Positions 1-9,479 of a DNA stretch of 64,000 nucleotides are shown piece by piece. The first letter of the stretch is position 1. Every line of letters starts with the position of its first letter. The DNA is taken from assembly GCA_045649405.1 (NCBI GenBank), contig JAZRPW010000024.1:12579-76578 (forward strand), given 5' to 3'. Both the position numbers and the translations under genes were made by a program. This stretch comes from RUG11462 sp045649405 (GTDB taxonomy: Bacteria; Bacillota; Clostridia; Oscillospirales; Acutalibacteraceae). Under the pieces are notes generated by a model. That model saw only the letters and a program-made list of their open reading frames with translations. It did no database searches and had not been told where the DNA came from.

Positions 1-335
1 TCTTATCTTTTCTTTATCAATTCCGGCAATACCAGAAAACGCAGAAATGTATTTAGGCATTGAGTCCCAAATCACATCAACATTTTCATTTACATTTTGA
101 CCAGTTTTTTCAGCAGTTTCACTTACAATATCAGAAACCGATTTAACAACCGAAGGTCTGATTTTTTTCTCATATACATAATCAGCAGTATAGTTTGCAA
201 CAGAAAACGCAACCATAAACGCTAATACAAAACCAACAATTTCAATCATTGTTCTAGCAAAGCCTTTTTTAGCTCCTAAAATTGCAAAAATCAAAACTAT
301 ACATACAAGAATTATATCAAGGACAAAATTCACAT
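1..335 (-). CDS. CvpA-family membrane protein, C-terminus beyond the window edge
   Basis: This gene is partial: the window edge cuts it after about 111 codons. The visible part has a hydrophobic N-terminal helix (residues 1-20), the Gly-Ala-Lys-Lys-Gly-Phe turn typical of CvpA/colicin V production proteins, a second hydrophobic helix, and then a soluble Lys/Glu-rich stretch. The ATG overlaps the stop of the upstream DUF5711-like gene (TAATG), so the two are probably translationally coupled. CvpA proteins are integral membrane proteins linked to envelope homeostasis and, in some bacteria, to bacteriocin export. No specific role can be read here. It is the last visible gene of the run that begins at ruvC. 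Confidence 0.75.
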
Positions 336-1642
336 TAGCCCTCCTTTATAAAATCGACACCTGAAGAATGTAAAACTAAAACACCCTTTGGTGTAGCAGT
401 AATTTTAGAACCACCGTTGTTTATTTCTGTAGCCTTAATAAGTTTGCCTCTAAAATTATATTCGTTAACTTTTTCAGCCAAAGTATAAACTCTTCCCTTT
501 GAAACAGAAACATCAACAACATTGCCTTCAATTTCAAAAGATGCTTTTTTTCTACCCTTTTGATTTAAAACATAAACAAATCCTTTTTGAGAATTGCTGT
601 CAGCGGTATTGTAAATCAAGATATAATCATCATTAATTTCAAATTTATTCAAAAACTCAGGATTATATATCAAGTTATTTGAGGTTTTGTTATTTCTCAA
701 GTTAAAATATTGTTTATCAGTCAATACACAAATATTATTAGCATCAGTATATTCGACAGCATAAACAACTTCGCCTTTAAGTTCAGTTTGTGCTAACACT
801 TCAGTTTTATCAAAATCATAAATGCTCAATGTTGAAACAAACTCAGCTTGATTTGTTGCTAATGTTACAATGCATATTCTTTGACCATTTTCACTAACAC
901 TAACGCCAGATACGTATTTGTTAGCAGAGTGATATTTGTAAATTTCATTTCCATTTTTATTATAAACACTAACAACTGCAACATCTTCATCAGCTTCAGT
1001 TGCAATAGCATAAACGCCAGAATCAGAAATATCAGCACAAATTATTGAAGCATTATTTTCTGTTCTTTTAGACAAAACCTCTTCATGTGCATTCTCAATC
1101 TTGTAACTTGAATTGTTAATGCCATAAATCAAAGTTCTTACTTTAGAGGTTTCAACAATAGGATTTGCAAAGCCATGAATACGTGAATAAATTAAATTTC
1201 CAGATTTATTGTAGCATTTCAAATCTGTTTCTGTTGAAACCAAAACACTGCCATTTGAGTATGAAATATCTCCAACTGAATTAAAATCATACGAAACCGG
1301 AAATTTACCACCTGATTTTGACAATGCATATTTAGAACTAACATATTCAACAATGCCAGTTGGTGCATTTAAAACCGAAAAAACAAGATACACAACTAAA
1401 AAAGCTGCAACAAAAACAACAACTAACTTTGGATTAAAATTAGATTTCTTTTTTCCGTTTAACAAAGTCAATCCATTAGCTTTAAATTGATTAACAATTT
1501 GTCCGATTTTAACATTTGGTTTAATGATTTTGTCAGACTTTGCAACTACAGGTTTTGCCCTTTTAGTGTGCTTTTCTTTCATATTAAGTTTTTTATGTGG
1601 CTGTTTGCCTTTTCTCTTAATAGGTTTTCTTTTATCGTTCAT
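335..1642 (-). CDS. DUF5711-like membrane-anchored beta-propeller protein
   Basis: The protein is about 435 residues. A very basic N-terminal cytoplasmic segment (about 60 residues) leads to one transmembrane helix (about 70-92). A large extracytoplasmic region of short beta-rich repeats follows, resembling a WD40/PQQ-like propeller. This matches the DUF5711 family, whose function is unknown. A TTG 12 bases further upstream extends the frame, but the ATG at 1642 has a GGAG Shine-Dalgarno six bases before it and is preferred. The gene lies just downstream of truA and overlaps cvpA by one base. The anchored topology suggests an envelope role; this is inference. Confidence 0.7.
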   Translation of the reverse strand: MNDKRKPIKRKGKQPHKKLNMKEKHTKRAKPVVAKSDKIIKPNVKIGQIVNQFKANGLTLLNGKKKSNFNPKLVVVFVAAFLVVYLVFSVLNAPTGIVEYVSSKYALSKSGGKFPVSYDFNSVGDISYSNGSVLVSTETDLKCYNKSGNLIYSRIHGFANPIVETSKVRTLIYGINNSSYKIENAHEEVLSKRTENNASIICADISDSGVYAIATEADEDVAVVSVYNKNGNEIYKYHSANKYVSGVSVSENGQRICIVTLATNQAEFVSTLSIYDFDKTEVLAQTELKGEVVYAVEYTDANNICVLTDKQYFNLRNNKTSNNLIYNPEFLNKFEINDDYILIYNTADSNSQKGFVYVLNQKGRKKASFEIEGNVVDVSVSKGRVYTLAEKVNEYNFRGKLIKATEINNGGSKITATPKGVLVLHSSGVDFIKEG

Positions 1643-1654
1643 AAAAAACTCCAA

Positions 1655-2389
1655 TTAATAATTTACTTTAGTTAAAAACAATCCATTTGCAGGTGCAGTA
1701 ACACCAGCCCTTTCTCTGTTTTTAGACAAAATAATATCTTTAATATCTTCAACTTTAATTTTGTCTAGCGAAACAAAATATAAAGTCCCTGCCATAATTC
1801 TTACCATGTTGTAAAGGAATCCGTCTGCCTCAACATAAAACACAACAGTGTCCCCTTCTCTTTTAACGCCAGCGTCAAAAACAGTTCTAACTGTATCTTT
1901 CACACTCGAACCAGTTGAACAAAAACCACAAAAATCATAAGTGCCAATAAACTGTTTAGCCGCTATATCAAGAATTTTTTCATCAAGTTTATTTTTCATA
2001 AACCAACTAAATTTTGAATGAAATGGATTTCTAACATCTCCATCATAAAAACAATATTCATATCTTTTTGATTTAACAGAATATCTTGAGTGAAAATCAG
2101 GACTTACCTTTTCGCAATGAAAAGCAGCAATATCATCAGGTAACTTTGTGTTCATTGCTTTGACATAAGCAATTGGTTCAATTTCGAGTTCACTGTCAAA
2201 ATGAAAGCAATATTCTTTCGCATGAACACCACTATCAGTTCTTGAACAACCAGTTACATTCGGTCTAACGCTCAAAATTTGTTCAAGAGCATTTTGCACC
2301 TCACACTGAACTGTATTTGCATTATCTTGAACCTGCCAACCATGATAATTTGTTCCATCATATCTTATTTTCATTAAATATCTTGACAT
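1655..2389 (-). CDS. truA: tRNA pseudouridine(38-40) synthase TruA
   Basis: TruA isomerises uridines 38-40 in the anticodon stem-loop of many tRNAs to pseudouridine. The 244-residue length is normal. The signature RTDSGVHA is at residues 50-57 with catalytic Asp52, and the GWQ motif near residue 18 is typical. It sits directly after ecfT, an arrangement also found in Bacillus (ecfA1-ecfA2-ecfT-truA), and is probably cotranscribed with it. Identification is firm. Confidence 0.97.
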   Translation of the reverse strand: MSRYLMKIRYDGTNYHGWQVQDNANTVQCEVQNALEQILSVRPNVTGCSRTDSGVHAKEYCFHFDSELEIEPIAYVKAMNTKLPDDIAAFHCEKVSPDFHSRYSVKSKRYEYCFYDGDVRNPFHSKFSWFMKNKLDEKILDIAAKQFIGTYDFCGFCSTGSSVKDTVRTVFDAGVKREGDTVVFYVEADGFLYNMVRIMAGTLYFVSLDKIKVEDIKDIILSKNRERAGVTAPANGLFLTKVNY

Positions 2390-2400
2390 ATTAATCTCAC

Positions 2401-3204
2401 TTAAAAATAAATATTAAACAAAATAACGCCTGCAATCAAAATTGTAACAAATGCTAAGCACAAATAATCTTTTGAAGAACTTTTCATAACTTTAAGTCTT
2501 GTTCTGCCGTTACCACCGTGATAGCATCTGCACTCCATAGCATCTGCAAGTTCGGTTGCCCTTCTAATTGAACTTGCCAAAAGAGGAATCAAAATTGGAA
2601 TAACAGCTTTAATCTTTTGAATTAAATTGCCGTCATCTAATCTTGCGCCTCTCGCCTTTTGCGCATTCATTATTTTTGCAGTTTCTTCAACAAGAGTAGG
2701 AATAAATCTTAAAGCGATTGTCATCATCATTGCAAAAGTGTGTGTATTAACACCAACACAAGCTACTGGTTTTAACAATGTTTCAATTGCATCAGTCAAA
2801 GAAGTTGGTGTTGTTGTATAGGTTAACGCTGAGCTAATTATCAACAACAAAAAAATTCTAAGCGCAATAAACAACGCTTTTTCGATACCGCCAGTGTAAA
2901 TCTCTATTTTCCAAAACTGAACAATTAAATCACCAGTTTTGATGAAAAAGACATTGATAACTGCAGTTAGCAAAACAAAAAACCAAATTGATTTTATTGT
3001 TTTCAAATACATTTTCACAGGAATTCGTGATGACAACATCAAAGCAACTGTCGCAACACTTACAAGACCCAAAGAAACAAAATTAGTAGCAACAAAAGCA
3101 ATAATAATCATTGCAAATGTTAAAATAATTTTAAATCTCGCGTCAAGTTTATGAACAATTGAGTTGCCAGGATAATATTGTCCAAAAGTTATGTTGTTAA
3201 GCAT
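2401..3204 (-). CDS. ecfT: ECF transporter transmembrane subunit EcfT
   Basis: EcfT is the shared membrane component of energy-coupling factor vitamin and metal importers. It joins the two ATPases to exchangeable substrate-binding S components. The 267 residues contain several hydrophobic helices. The C-terminal cytoplasmic part carries the A-R-G coupling motif (KARGARL, about residue 183) that contacts the ATPases. The start codon overlaps the ecfA2 stop (TAATG), implying coupled translation. No S component is encoded in the window, so the substrates cannot be inferred; group II ECF modules are shared by several S proteins. Confidence 0.95.
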   Translation of the reverse strand: MLNNITFGQYYPGNSIVHKLDARFKIILTFAMIIIAFVATNFVSLGLVSVATVALMLSSRIPVKMYLKTIKSIWFFVLLTAVINVFFIKTGDLIVQFWKIEIYTGGIEKALFIALRIFLLLIISSALTYTTTPTSLTDAIETLLKPVACVGVNTHTFAMMMTIALRFIPTLVEETAKIMNAQKARGARLDDGNLIQKIKAVIPILIPLLASSIRRATELADAMECRCYHGGNGRTRLKVMKSSSKDYLCLAFVTILIAGVILFNIYF

Positions 3205-4067
3205 TAAATCTTGCCCCCTTTTCTAAAAAGGTCAAGAACATATTCATAAGCTTTATCAACGGTATAAATACCTTTTGGTACCTCAATTCCCTTTTTTCTA
3301 AGCCCTAAAATAACCTTAGTAATGTGTGGAATGTTCAAACCCATTTCGTGAAGTTCATCGCCATGAGAATAAACATTTTCAACAGAGTCAAACATTGCAA
3401 CTTCGCCATTGTTCATAACAAGAACTTTATTTGCTACCTTTGCAACATCTTCCATTGAGTGAGAAACAAGCAAAACTGTTGTGCCAATTTCATCTCTAAA
3501 CTTGCTAATTCTTTCTAAAATTGTATCTCTACCAATTGGGTCAAGACCAGCAGTTGGTTCGTCTAAAATCAACACTTCTGGTTTCATTGCAAGAACACCC
3601 GCAAGTGCTGCTCTACGTTTTTGACCACCTGATAAATCAAAAGGAGATTTTTGCAAAACATCTTTTGAAAGTTCAACATAATGAGCTGCCATTTCAACAC
3701 GCTCTAAAGTTTCACTTTCCGAAAGACCCATATTTCTTGGTCCAAACGCAATGTCTTTTTCAACCGTTTCATCAAACAATTGATATTCTGGATATTGAAA
3801 AACAAGACCTACTTTAAAACACAAATCATTGCTTGCTTTTCCATCTTTCCAAATATCTTCTCCGTTAAAGTAAACCTTACCTGAAGTTGGCTTAACAATT
3901 CCGTTAAAATGTTGAACAAGAGTAGATTTTCCCGAACCAGTATGCCCAATAATTCCAACAAAATCGCCTTTTTCGATTTCTATATTAACATTTTTTAAAG
4001 CAGCCATTTCAAATGGCGTGTCTTCTGAATAAATATAATTTAAGTTCTCTGTTTTTAAAATTGACAA
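3204..4067 (-). CDS. ecfA2: ECF transporter ATPase subunit EcfA2
   Basis: One of the two ATPases energising the ECF importer. The ABC motifs are intact in 287 residues: Walker A GHTGSGKST at 41-49, signature LSGGQ at 145-149, Walker B VLILDE at 165-170. The His after the first Gly of Walker A is common in EcfA proteins. The gene is three bases downstream of ecfA1 and overlaps ecfT by one base, so the complex is made from a single message. The A1/A2 labels follow conserved gene order. Confidence 0.94.
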   Translation of the reverse strand: MSILKTENLNYIYSEDTPFEMAALKNVNIEIEKGDFVGIIGHTGSGKSTLVQHFNGIVKPTSGKVYFNGEDIWKDGKASNDLCFKVGLVFQYPEYQLFDETVEKDIAFGPRNMGLSESETLERVEMAAHYVELSKDVLQKSPFDLSGGQKRRAALAGVLAMKPEVLILDEPTAGLDPIGRDTILERISKFRDEIGTTVLLVSHSMEDVAKVANKVLVMNNGEVAMFDSVENVYSHGDELHEMGLNIPHITKVILGLRKKGIEVPKGIYTVDKAYEYVLDLFRKGGKI

Positions 4068-4070
4068 CTT

Positions 4071-4913
4071 TTATGCCTCCAAAGCTTTAGATATAGCTTC
4101 GACACACTCATCAACATGAAGAATGCTTTGGTCAAATGCTACTCCTGCTTCTTTCAATTTATAAATTAATTCTGTAGGTTGTGGTACATCTAAACCTACA
4201 CTTTTTAATAACTCTACTTGGTTAAACACATTTTGTGGTGTTCCGTCAGAAATGATTTTACCTGAATCTATTACAACAACTCTGTCAGCTTTAGCAGCTT
4301 CGTCCATATAATGCGTAATCAAAATTACAGTTTTATTCATTTCTTTGTTTAATTTGGTAATGATGTTCATAACATCTTTTCTGCCTCTTGGGTCAAGCAT
4401 TGCAGTTGGTTCATCAAACACAACACACTCTGGTTGCATTGCAAGAATTCCTGCAATTGCAACTCTTTGTTTTTGGCCACCAGAAAGTCTATGTGGTTCG
4501 TGATGCATATATTCTGTCATTCCAACTGCTTCTAATGACTCGTCAACTCTTTTGCGAATTTCTTTTCTCTCAAGGCCTAAGTTTTCAGGTCCAAAAGCAA
4601 CATCTTCTTCAACAATTGTTGAAACAATTTGGTTGTCAGGATTTTGGAAAACAAGACCAACCTTATTGCGAATTTCTAAAGAATTATTTTCATCTTTAGT
4701 ATCAAGCCCATCAATCAACACTTCACCTTTGCTAGGCAAGTTTAATCCGTTGAAGAGTTTAGCTAAAGTTGATTTTCCTGAACCATTGTGACCTAAAATT
4801 GCAACAAATGAGCCTTTTTCAATGCTTAACGAAAAGTCTTTTAAAACATCTTCAAATTCTTCATAACCAGTGTTGTAATAAAAGTCAACATTTTTAACAT
4901 CAATAAATTTCAA
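4071..4913 (-). CDS. ecfA1: ECF transporter ATPase subunit EcfA1
   Basis: The first ATPase of the ECF module, 280 residues. Walker A GHNGSGKST is at 41-49, LSGGQ at 143-147 and Walker B CVVFDE at 163-168. It forms an asymmetric heterodimer with EcfA2 and binds EcfT, coupling ATP hydrolysis to substrate import across the cytoplasmic membrane. It follows the methyltransferase gene by 19 bases and has a good Shine-Dalgarno (AAAGGTG), so it is probably part of the long ruvC-to-cvpA transcript. Confidence 0.94.
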   Translation of the reverse strand: MKFIDVKNVDFYYNTGYEEFEDVLKDFSLSIEKGSFVAILGHNGSGKSTLAKLFNGLNLPSKGEVLIDGLDTKDENNSLEIRNKVGLVFQNPDNQIVSTIVEEDVAFGPENLGLERKEIRKRVDESLEAVGMTEYMHHEPHRLSGGQKQRVAIAGILAMQPECVVFDEPTAMLDPRGRKDVMNIITKLNKEMNKTVILITHYMDEAAKADRVVVIDSGKIISDGTPQNVFNQVELLKSVGLDVPQPTELIYKLKEAGVAFDQSILHVDECVEAISKALEA

Positions 4914-4932
4914 AGATTTTCACCTTTCAATT

Positions 4933-5799
4933 TTAATCAATTATTGCCATTGCACTTGAGCCACATGGCAAAACATAACCAGTGTTTGTAACCGGCAATC
5001 CAATCTCATCACACTTAATAGCACCTTTGCGATTTTTCATTACAGTAACGCCAAGTACATATTCCATTACCGCAGGAGAAAGACCAGCAGTATAAGAATT
5101 AATCAAGAAAAACTTTGCGTCATCATATAAAATCTCATTACAAAGCGAAACTAAATCAAATATCTCGTCTTCAATTTTCCAAACCTCGCCACCTGGTCCT
5201 CTGCCATATGAAGGCGGGTCCATAATGATGCCATGGTATTTCTTGCCTCTTCTAATTTCACGCTCAACAAACTTTTTGCAGTCATCAACAAGCCATCTAA
5301 TTGGCTTATCATCAAGACCAGATGTTTTAGCATTATCTTTAGCCCAAGCAACCATTCCTTTTGAAGCATCAACATGGGTAACTTCTGCACCTGCATTTGC
5401 GCAAGCCAATGTAGCACCACCTGTATATGCAAACAAATTCAAAACTTTAAATGGTTTTTCACTTTTTTGAATAATGTCGGCCATTGTGTCCCAATTGACA
5501 GCTTGCTCTGGAAAAAGTCCAGTATGTTTGAATCCCATAGGTTTCAAATTAAAAGTTAAATCTTTATAATTAATACTCCAAACATCAGGAACAGCAGAAT
5601 ATTTTTCCCATCTGCCACCACCTGTTTTGCTTCTTAAATATCTTGCATTCGCTTTTTTCCACCTTGGGTCTTTTCTTTCTGTTTTAAAAATTGCTTGTGG
5701 GTCAGGTCTAATTAAAATTACATCTCCCCAACGCTCTAATCGTTCACCAAAAGAACAATCAAGCAATTCATAATCCAACCAATCTTTTGAGTATCTCAA
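4933..5799 (-). CDS. Class I SAM-dependent methyltransferase of the RlmI/COG1092 type
   Basis: A probable rRNA methyltransferase of 288 residues. The SAM-binding motif (NLFAYTGG) is at about 121-128, and DPPSYGRG (194-201) is the NPPY-like catalytic motif of RlmI/RlmK-type enzymes, which make 5-methylcytosine or 2-methylguanosine in 23S rRNA. The N-terminal PUA domain of true RlmI is absent, as in many short Firmicute homologues, so the target base is unknown. It lies between glmM and ecfA1 in one run of same-strand genes. Confidence 0.8.
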   Translation of the reverse strand: MRYSKDWLDYELLDCSFGERLERWGDVILIRPDPQAIFKTERKDPRWKKANARYLRSKTGGGRWEKYSAVPDVWSINYKDLTFNLKPMGFKHTGLFPEQAVNWDTMADIIQKSEKPFKVLNLFAYTGGATLACANAGAEVTHVDASKGMVAWAKDNAKTSGLDDKPIRWLVDDCKKFVEREIRRGKKYHGIIMDPPSYGRGPGGEVWKIEDEIFDLVSLCNEILYDDAKFFLINSYTAGLSPAVMEYVLGVTVMKNRKGAIKCDEIGLPVTNTGYVLPCGSSAMAIID

Positions 5800-5808
5800 T
5801 TTTAACTC

Positions 5809-7155
5809 CTAAATTTTCAAATTTCTAATTTTATCTGCAATAGATTCTGCCATTGCAGTAATTTCGTCTTCATTTTTACCTTCAATCATTACTCTGACTA
5901 ATGGCTCGGTACCTGATGCTCTAACCAAAACTCTACCATTAGAACCTAATTGTTGTTCAGCTTTTACAATTGCATCACGAACAATTTTGCTTTCAGCATA
6001 AAACTCTTTAACTTCTTTTGTCACAGTAACATTAACCAGAACTTGCGGGAATTGTTCCATAACACTACTAAGTTGTTTCAAAGATTTACCTGTTCTTTTC
6101 ATTGTTGCAATTAATTGAAGCGCAGATAATTGACCGTCACCGGTAGATGCATGCTTCAAATAAATAATATGACCTGATTGCTCGCCACCGATAACAAATC
6201 CGTTTGCTCTCATTTCTTCAAGAACGTATCTATCGCCAACTTTTGTTGTTTTAACATCAACACCAACACGTTCTGCAAACTTAAAGAAACCAATGTTAGA
6301 CATAACTGTCATTACAACAGTATTTTTATCAAGTTCATTTCTTTGCTTTAAGTCATTAACAGAAATAGCAATAATCATATCGCCATCAACAATATTACCC
6401 TCGTTATCAACTGCTAAACATCTATCAGCGTCGCCATCAAAAGCAATACCACAATCACAATCATTTTGGACTACTGCTTTTTGCAAATTTTCAAGGTGAG
6501 TTGAGCCGCAATTCAAGTTAATGTTTACACCTGTTGGTTCTGTGCTTAAAAAGATACAGTCGGCACCAAGTTTTGTGAAAACCTTCTGAGCAGTTTGATA
6601 AGATGCACCGTTTGCACAGTCAAATGCAATTTTCAAACCACTAAAATCAACATCAACTGTTGAAATCAAATGGTCAACATAAATATCAATAGCATCATCT
6701 CTGTAATAAACTCTACCTATATTTCCATCAGTTGCTTTTTCGTGTTTACCTTTATCATCAAGCACAATTGCTTCAATTTCTTCTTCCAAAGCATCAGGAA
6801 GTTTAAAACCATTTTTATCAAAAAGTTTAATGCCGTTATATTCAAATGGATTGTGAGATGCAGAAATCATAATACCAGCAGAGCAACCCAACTCTCCAAT
6901 CAAATATGCAGCACACGGTGTTGGAACAACGCCAACACTAATTACATCTGCACCAACAGAGCATAAACCAGCACTTAATGCAGATTCAAGCATATCACAA
7001 GAAATTCTAGTATCCTTTGCAATTAAAATCTTTGGTTTTTTTGCTTCTACAGCCAAAACTTCTGCTGCTGCTTTACCAATTTTCATTGCAAGTTCAATTG
7101 TCAATTCTTTATTAGCAATACCTCTTGCTCCATCAGTTCCAAAAAGTCTTCCCAT
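5809..7155 (-). CDS. glmM: Phosphoglucosamine mutase GlmM
   Basis: Converts glucosamine-6-phosphate to glucosamine-1-phosphate for UDP-GlcNAc and peptidoglycan synthesis. The phosphoserine loop ISASHNP places the active Ser at residue 100, the Mg-binding DGDADRC motif is near the middle, and the phosphate-binding RASGTEP motif is near the C-terminus. Length 448 is normal. In most Firmicutes glmM follows cdaA-cdaR and its product regulates c-di-AMP synthesis. Here it sits after ruvB instead, about 45 kb from cdaA. Confidence 0.97.
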   Translation of the reverse strand: MGRLFGTDGARGIANKELTIELAMKIGKAAAEVLAVEAKKPKILIAKDTRISCDMLESALSAGLCSVGADVISVGVVPTPCAAYLIGELGCSAGIMISASHNPFEYNGIKLFDKNGFKLPDALEEEIEAIVLDDKGKHEKATDGNIGRVYYRDDAIDIYVDHLISTVDVDFSGLKIAFDCANGASYQTAQKVFTKLGADCIFLSTEPTGVNINLNCGSTHLENLQKAVVQNDCDCGIAFDGDADRCLAVDNEGNIVDGDMIIAISVNDLKQRNELDKNTVVMTVMSNIGFFKFAERVGVDVKTTKVGDRYVLEEMRANGFVIGGEQSGHIIYLKHASTGDGQLSALQLIATMKRTGKSLKQLSSVMEQFPQVLVNVTVTKEVKEFYAESKIVRDAIVKAEQQLGSNGRVLVRASGTEPLVRVMIEGKNEDEITAMAESIADKIRNLKI

Positions 7156-7166
7156 AATATTCTCCT

Positions 7167-8201
7167 TTAAGACAAAAAGCTGTTTTGTCTATCTTTAGCA
7201 ATGCCTAAATGTTTATATGCCAAGTCGGTTACACATCTACCACGAGCAGTTCTTGATAAAAATCCAATCTGCATTAAATATGGTTCATAAACATCTTCAA
7301 TAGTAACAGTTTCTTCATTCAAAGCTGCGGCTAATGTTTCAAGGCCGACAGGACCACCATTATATATATTAATAATTATATCTAAAAGTCTGCGGTCAAA
7401 TTCATCAAGACCCAGTTCGTCAATTTCAAATCTATTGAGCGCAGAAATAGCTACTTCTTCAGTAATTACACCGTCAAACTCAACTTCAGCAACATCACGA
7501 ACACGTTTCAAAAGTCTATTTGCAATTCTTGGCGTACCTCTTGAACGAGATGCAATTTCTAAAGCACCGTCATGAGTTATATCAACGCCTAATATGCCAG
7601 CAGAGCGAGTAACGATATCAGCTAATTCTTTAGGAGAATAAAGTTCAAGTCGAAGTAGTATACCAAATCTATCTCTAAATGGCGCTGTAAGTTGACCTGA
7701 ACGAGTTGTAGCACCGATTAAAGTGAACTTAGGCAAATCAAGGCGAATAGATCTTGCAGAAGGCCCTTTGCCGATAAAAATATCAATACTATAATCTTCC
7801 ATTGCAGGGTACAAAACCTCTTCAACCGAACGAGAAAGTCTATGAATCTCGTCGATGAACAAAACATCGCCTGGTTGCAAATTGGTCAACAAGGCAGCCA
7901 AATCACCCTGCTTTTCAATTGCAGGACCACTTGTCACTCGCAAATTAACTCCCATTTCTTTTGCAACAATTCCAGCAAGTGTTGTTTTGCCAAGACCAGG
8001 AGGGCCATAAAGCAAAATATGATCAAGAGACTCTCCTCTGCCTTTTGAAGCACTCATATAAATTGAAAGATTTTCTTTTGCTTTGGTTTGACCAATATAC
8101 TCATCAAGAGTTTTTGGTCTTAAAGAAACTTCGATTTCAGCATCAGCATTTTCAGAAAATTCTGTTGCTACAATTCTGTTTTCAAAATCCATTTCATTCA
8201 T
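7167..8201 (-). CDS. ruvB: Holliday junction branch-migration ATPase RuvB
   Basis: The hexameric AAA+ motor that drives branch migration of Holliday junctions with RuvA. It has 344 residues, with Walker A GPPGLGKTT at 66-74, Walker B FIDEIHRL, the sensor/arginine region GATTRSG, and a C-terminal winged helix. The order ruvC-ruvA-ruvB is complete, with gaps of 13 and 16 bases. glmM follows closely on the same strand. Confidence 0.98.
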   Translation of the reverse strand: MNEMDFENRIVATEFSENADAEIEVSLRPKTLDEYIGQTKAKENLSIYMSASKGRGESLDHILLYGPPGLGKTTLAGIVAKEMGVNLRVTSGPAIEKQGDLAALLTNLQPGDVLFIDEIHRLSRSVEEVLYPAMEDYSIDIFIGKGPSARSIRLDLPKFTLIGATTRSGQLTAPFRDRFGILLRLELYSPKELADIVTRSAGILGVDITHDGALEIASRSRGTPRIANRLLKRVRDVAEVEFDGVITEEVAISALNRFEIDELGLDEFDRRLLDIIINIYNGGPVGLETLAAALNEETVTIEDVYEPYLMQIGFLSRTARGRCVTDLAYKHLGIAKDRQNSFLS

Positions 8202-8217
8202 AATAATTCCCCATTAA

Positions 8218-8814
8218 TTAAAACAAATATTTTAATGCATCTTTAATAATTTGTTCAGCATTTTTTGATAAATCACATTTCTCAACTGCTTTTGCGGCTT
8301 CTGAATGAGAATAACCAAGCACTTGCAAAGCAGAAATTGCCTCTGATTTATTATTTGAGTTTACTGCAGATAATGAAATATCGTTTCTATCAATTCCATC
8401 ATCAGAAACAGTAATACCAACTTTATCTTTTAATTCAAGCACAATTCTTTGAGCAACTTTAGGGCCAACACCTTGCGCACGAGTTAGAGTTTTTGTATCA
8501 CCCATAGAAACGGCTGAACAAAATGCCTCAGGTGTAAGTTCAGATAAAATACTGATTGCTGCTTTAGAGCCAACACCGTTAATCTTTAACAATAATTTAA
8601 AAACTTCTAACTCTTCTTTGGTTGCAAAGCCAAAGAAATCAACAGCATCTTGCCTAACGTTCATATAAGTAAATAAAAACACTTCTTGTTGTGGTTCTGG
8701 AAGTTGTCTTAATGTGTTATTAGTTACTCTACAGCCATAACCAACGCCGGCGCATTCAACAACAGCAGTTGTTGGGTCAACATAAATCAATTTTCCTTTC
8801 AGTGAATAAATCAT
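8218..8814 (-). CDS. ruvA: Holliday junction-binding protein RuvA
   Basis: RuvA binds the four-way junction and loads RuvB. The 198 residues show the N-terminal OB fold, the central helix-hairpin-helix pair (LLKINGVGSKAA and ARAQGVGPKVAQ-like segments) and a C-terminal helical RuvB-binding domain after a flexible linker. It lies between ruvC and ruvB and is expected to be cotranscribed with both. Confidence 0.96.
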   Translation of the reverse strand: MIYSLKGKLIYVDPTTAVVECAGVGYGCRVTNNTLRQLPEPQQEVFLFTYMNVRQDAVDFFGFATKEELEVFKLLLKINGVGSKAAISILSELTPEAFCSAVSMGDTKTLTRAQGVGPKVAQRIVLELKDKVGITVSDDGIDRNDISLSAVNSNNKSEAISALQVLGYSHSEAAKAVEKCDLSKNAEQIIKDALKYLF

Positions 8815-8827
8815 AACAATACTCCAT

Positions 8828-9328
8828 TTATCTTAAATTTCTTAATTTTCCAGTAAGCGAGCTCGCCGAGTGAGCGTGACAAATTGCAACAGCAAGTGCG
8901 TCAGCAGTATCATCAGGTTTTGGAACCTTTTGCAAATTAAGCAACATTCTTGTCATTTCTTGCACTTGTTGTTTAACTGCCTTTCCATAACCGGTTACAG
9001 CTTGTTTAACTTGCAAAGGTGTGTATTCTGCTATATCGAGACCTCTTTGTTTAGCGGCCAACAAACAAACACCTCTAGCTTCAGCAACACCAATAGCAGT
9101 TGTAGCATTTGTGTTAAAGAAAAGTTTTTCAATTGACAGTGCATCTGGCTTATATGAATCCATAATTACACACAACTGATTATAGATTTGCAAAAGTCTA
9201 TCATTCAAATCATCATCTTTAGAGGTTGTGATTGCACCGTAGTCCAAAACTCTAAATTTATTGGCCTTATATTCTATTACTCCAAAACCTACAATAGCGT
9301 AACCTGGGTCAATACCAATTATAATCAT
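8828..9328 (-). CDS. ruvC: Crossover junction endonuclease RuvC
   Basis: The resolvase that nicks Holliday junctions symmetrically. The start is set at the ATG giving MIIIGIDPGY, with an AAAGGTG Shine-Dalgarno upstream. The open frame continues seven codons further but without a ribosome site. The catalytic acids are visible: Asp7, Glu67, and Asp139/Asp140 with Asp143 in KPDDTADA. The 166-residue length is standard. It is the first gene after a strong promoter at 9376-9404, so ruvCAB probably leads the transcript running to cvpA. Confidence 0.96.
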   Translation of the reverse strand: MIIIGIDPGYAIVGFGVIEYKANKFRVLDYGAITTSKDDDLNDRLLQIYNQLCVIMDSYKPDALSIEKLFFNTNATTAIGVAEARGVCLLAAKQRGLDIAEYTPLQVKQAVTGYGKAVKQQVQEMTRMLLNLQKVPKPDDTADALAVAICHAHSASSLTGKLRNLR

Positions 9329-9375
9329 ATTACACCTTTCAAATAACAAAATTTCTCCAATTTACATTCTCAACT

Positions 9376-9404
9376 ATTATACCACAAGTAGTTCAAAAAC
9401 GCAA
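9376..9404 (-). promoter_or_regulatory. Sigma-A promoter of the ruvC operon
   Basis: On the minus strand, TTGCGT and TATAAT are 17 bases apart, with an extended -10 (TGG before TATAAT). It lies about 50 bases upstream of ruvC and is the only clear promoter before a run of eleven genes. Confidence 0.75.
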
Positions 9405-9443
9405 TTAATTTTACAAAAAAATAATGATTTTTATTAAATAAAA

Positions 9444-9476
9444 ATGCCTTGGCACTAATAATTAGTACCAAGGCAT
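9444..9476 (-). terminator. Rho-independent terminator after the beta-helix/dockerin gene
   Basis: A long hairpin (ATGCCTTGG...CCAAGGCAT, one mismatch, arms reaching ACTAAT/ATTAGT) is followed on the minus strand by TTTTTATTT. It ends the GH5/beta-helix unit and insulates the ruvC promoter. Confidence 0.85.
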
Positions 9477-9479
9477 AAA

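Noticed and set aside
1487..1675. Plus-strand frame opposite the DUF5711-like gene
   Set aside because: It is a low-complexity Phe/Asn-rich shadow of the basic N-terminal coding region.
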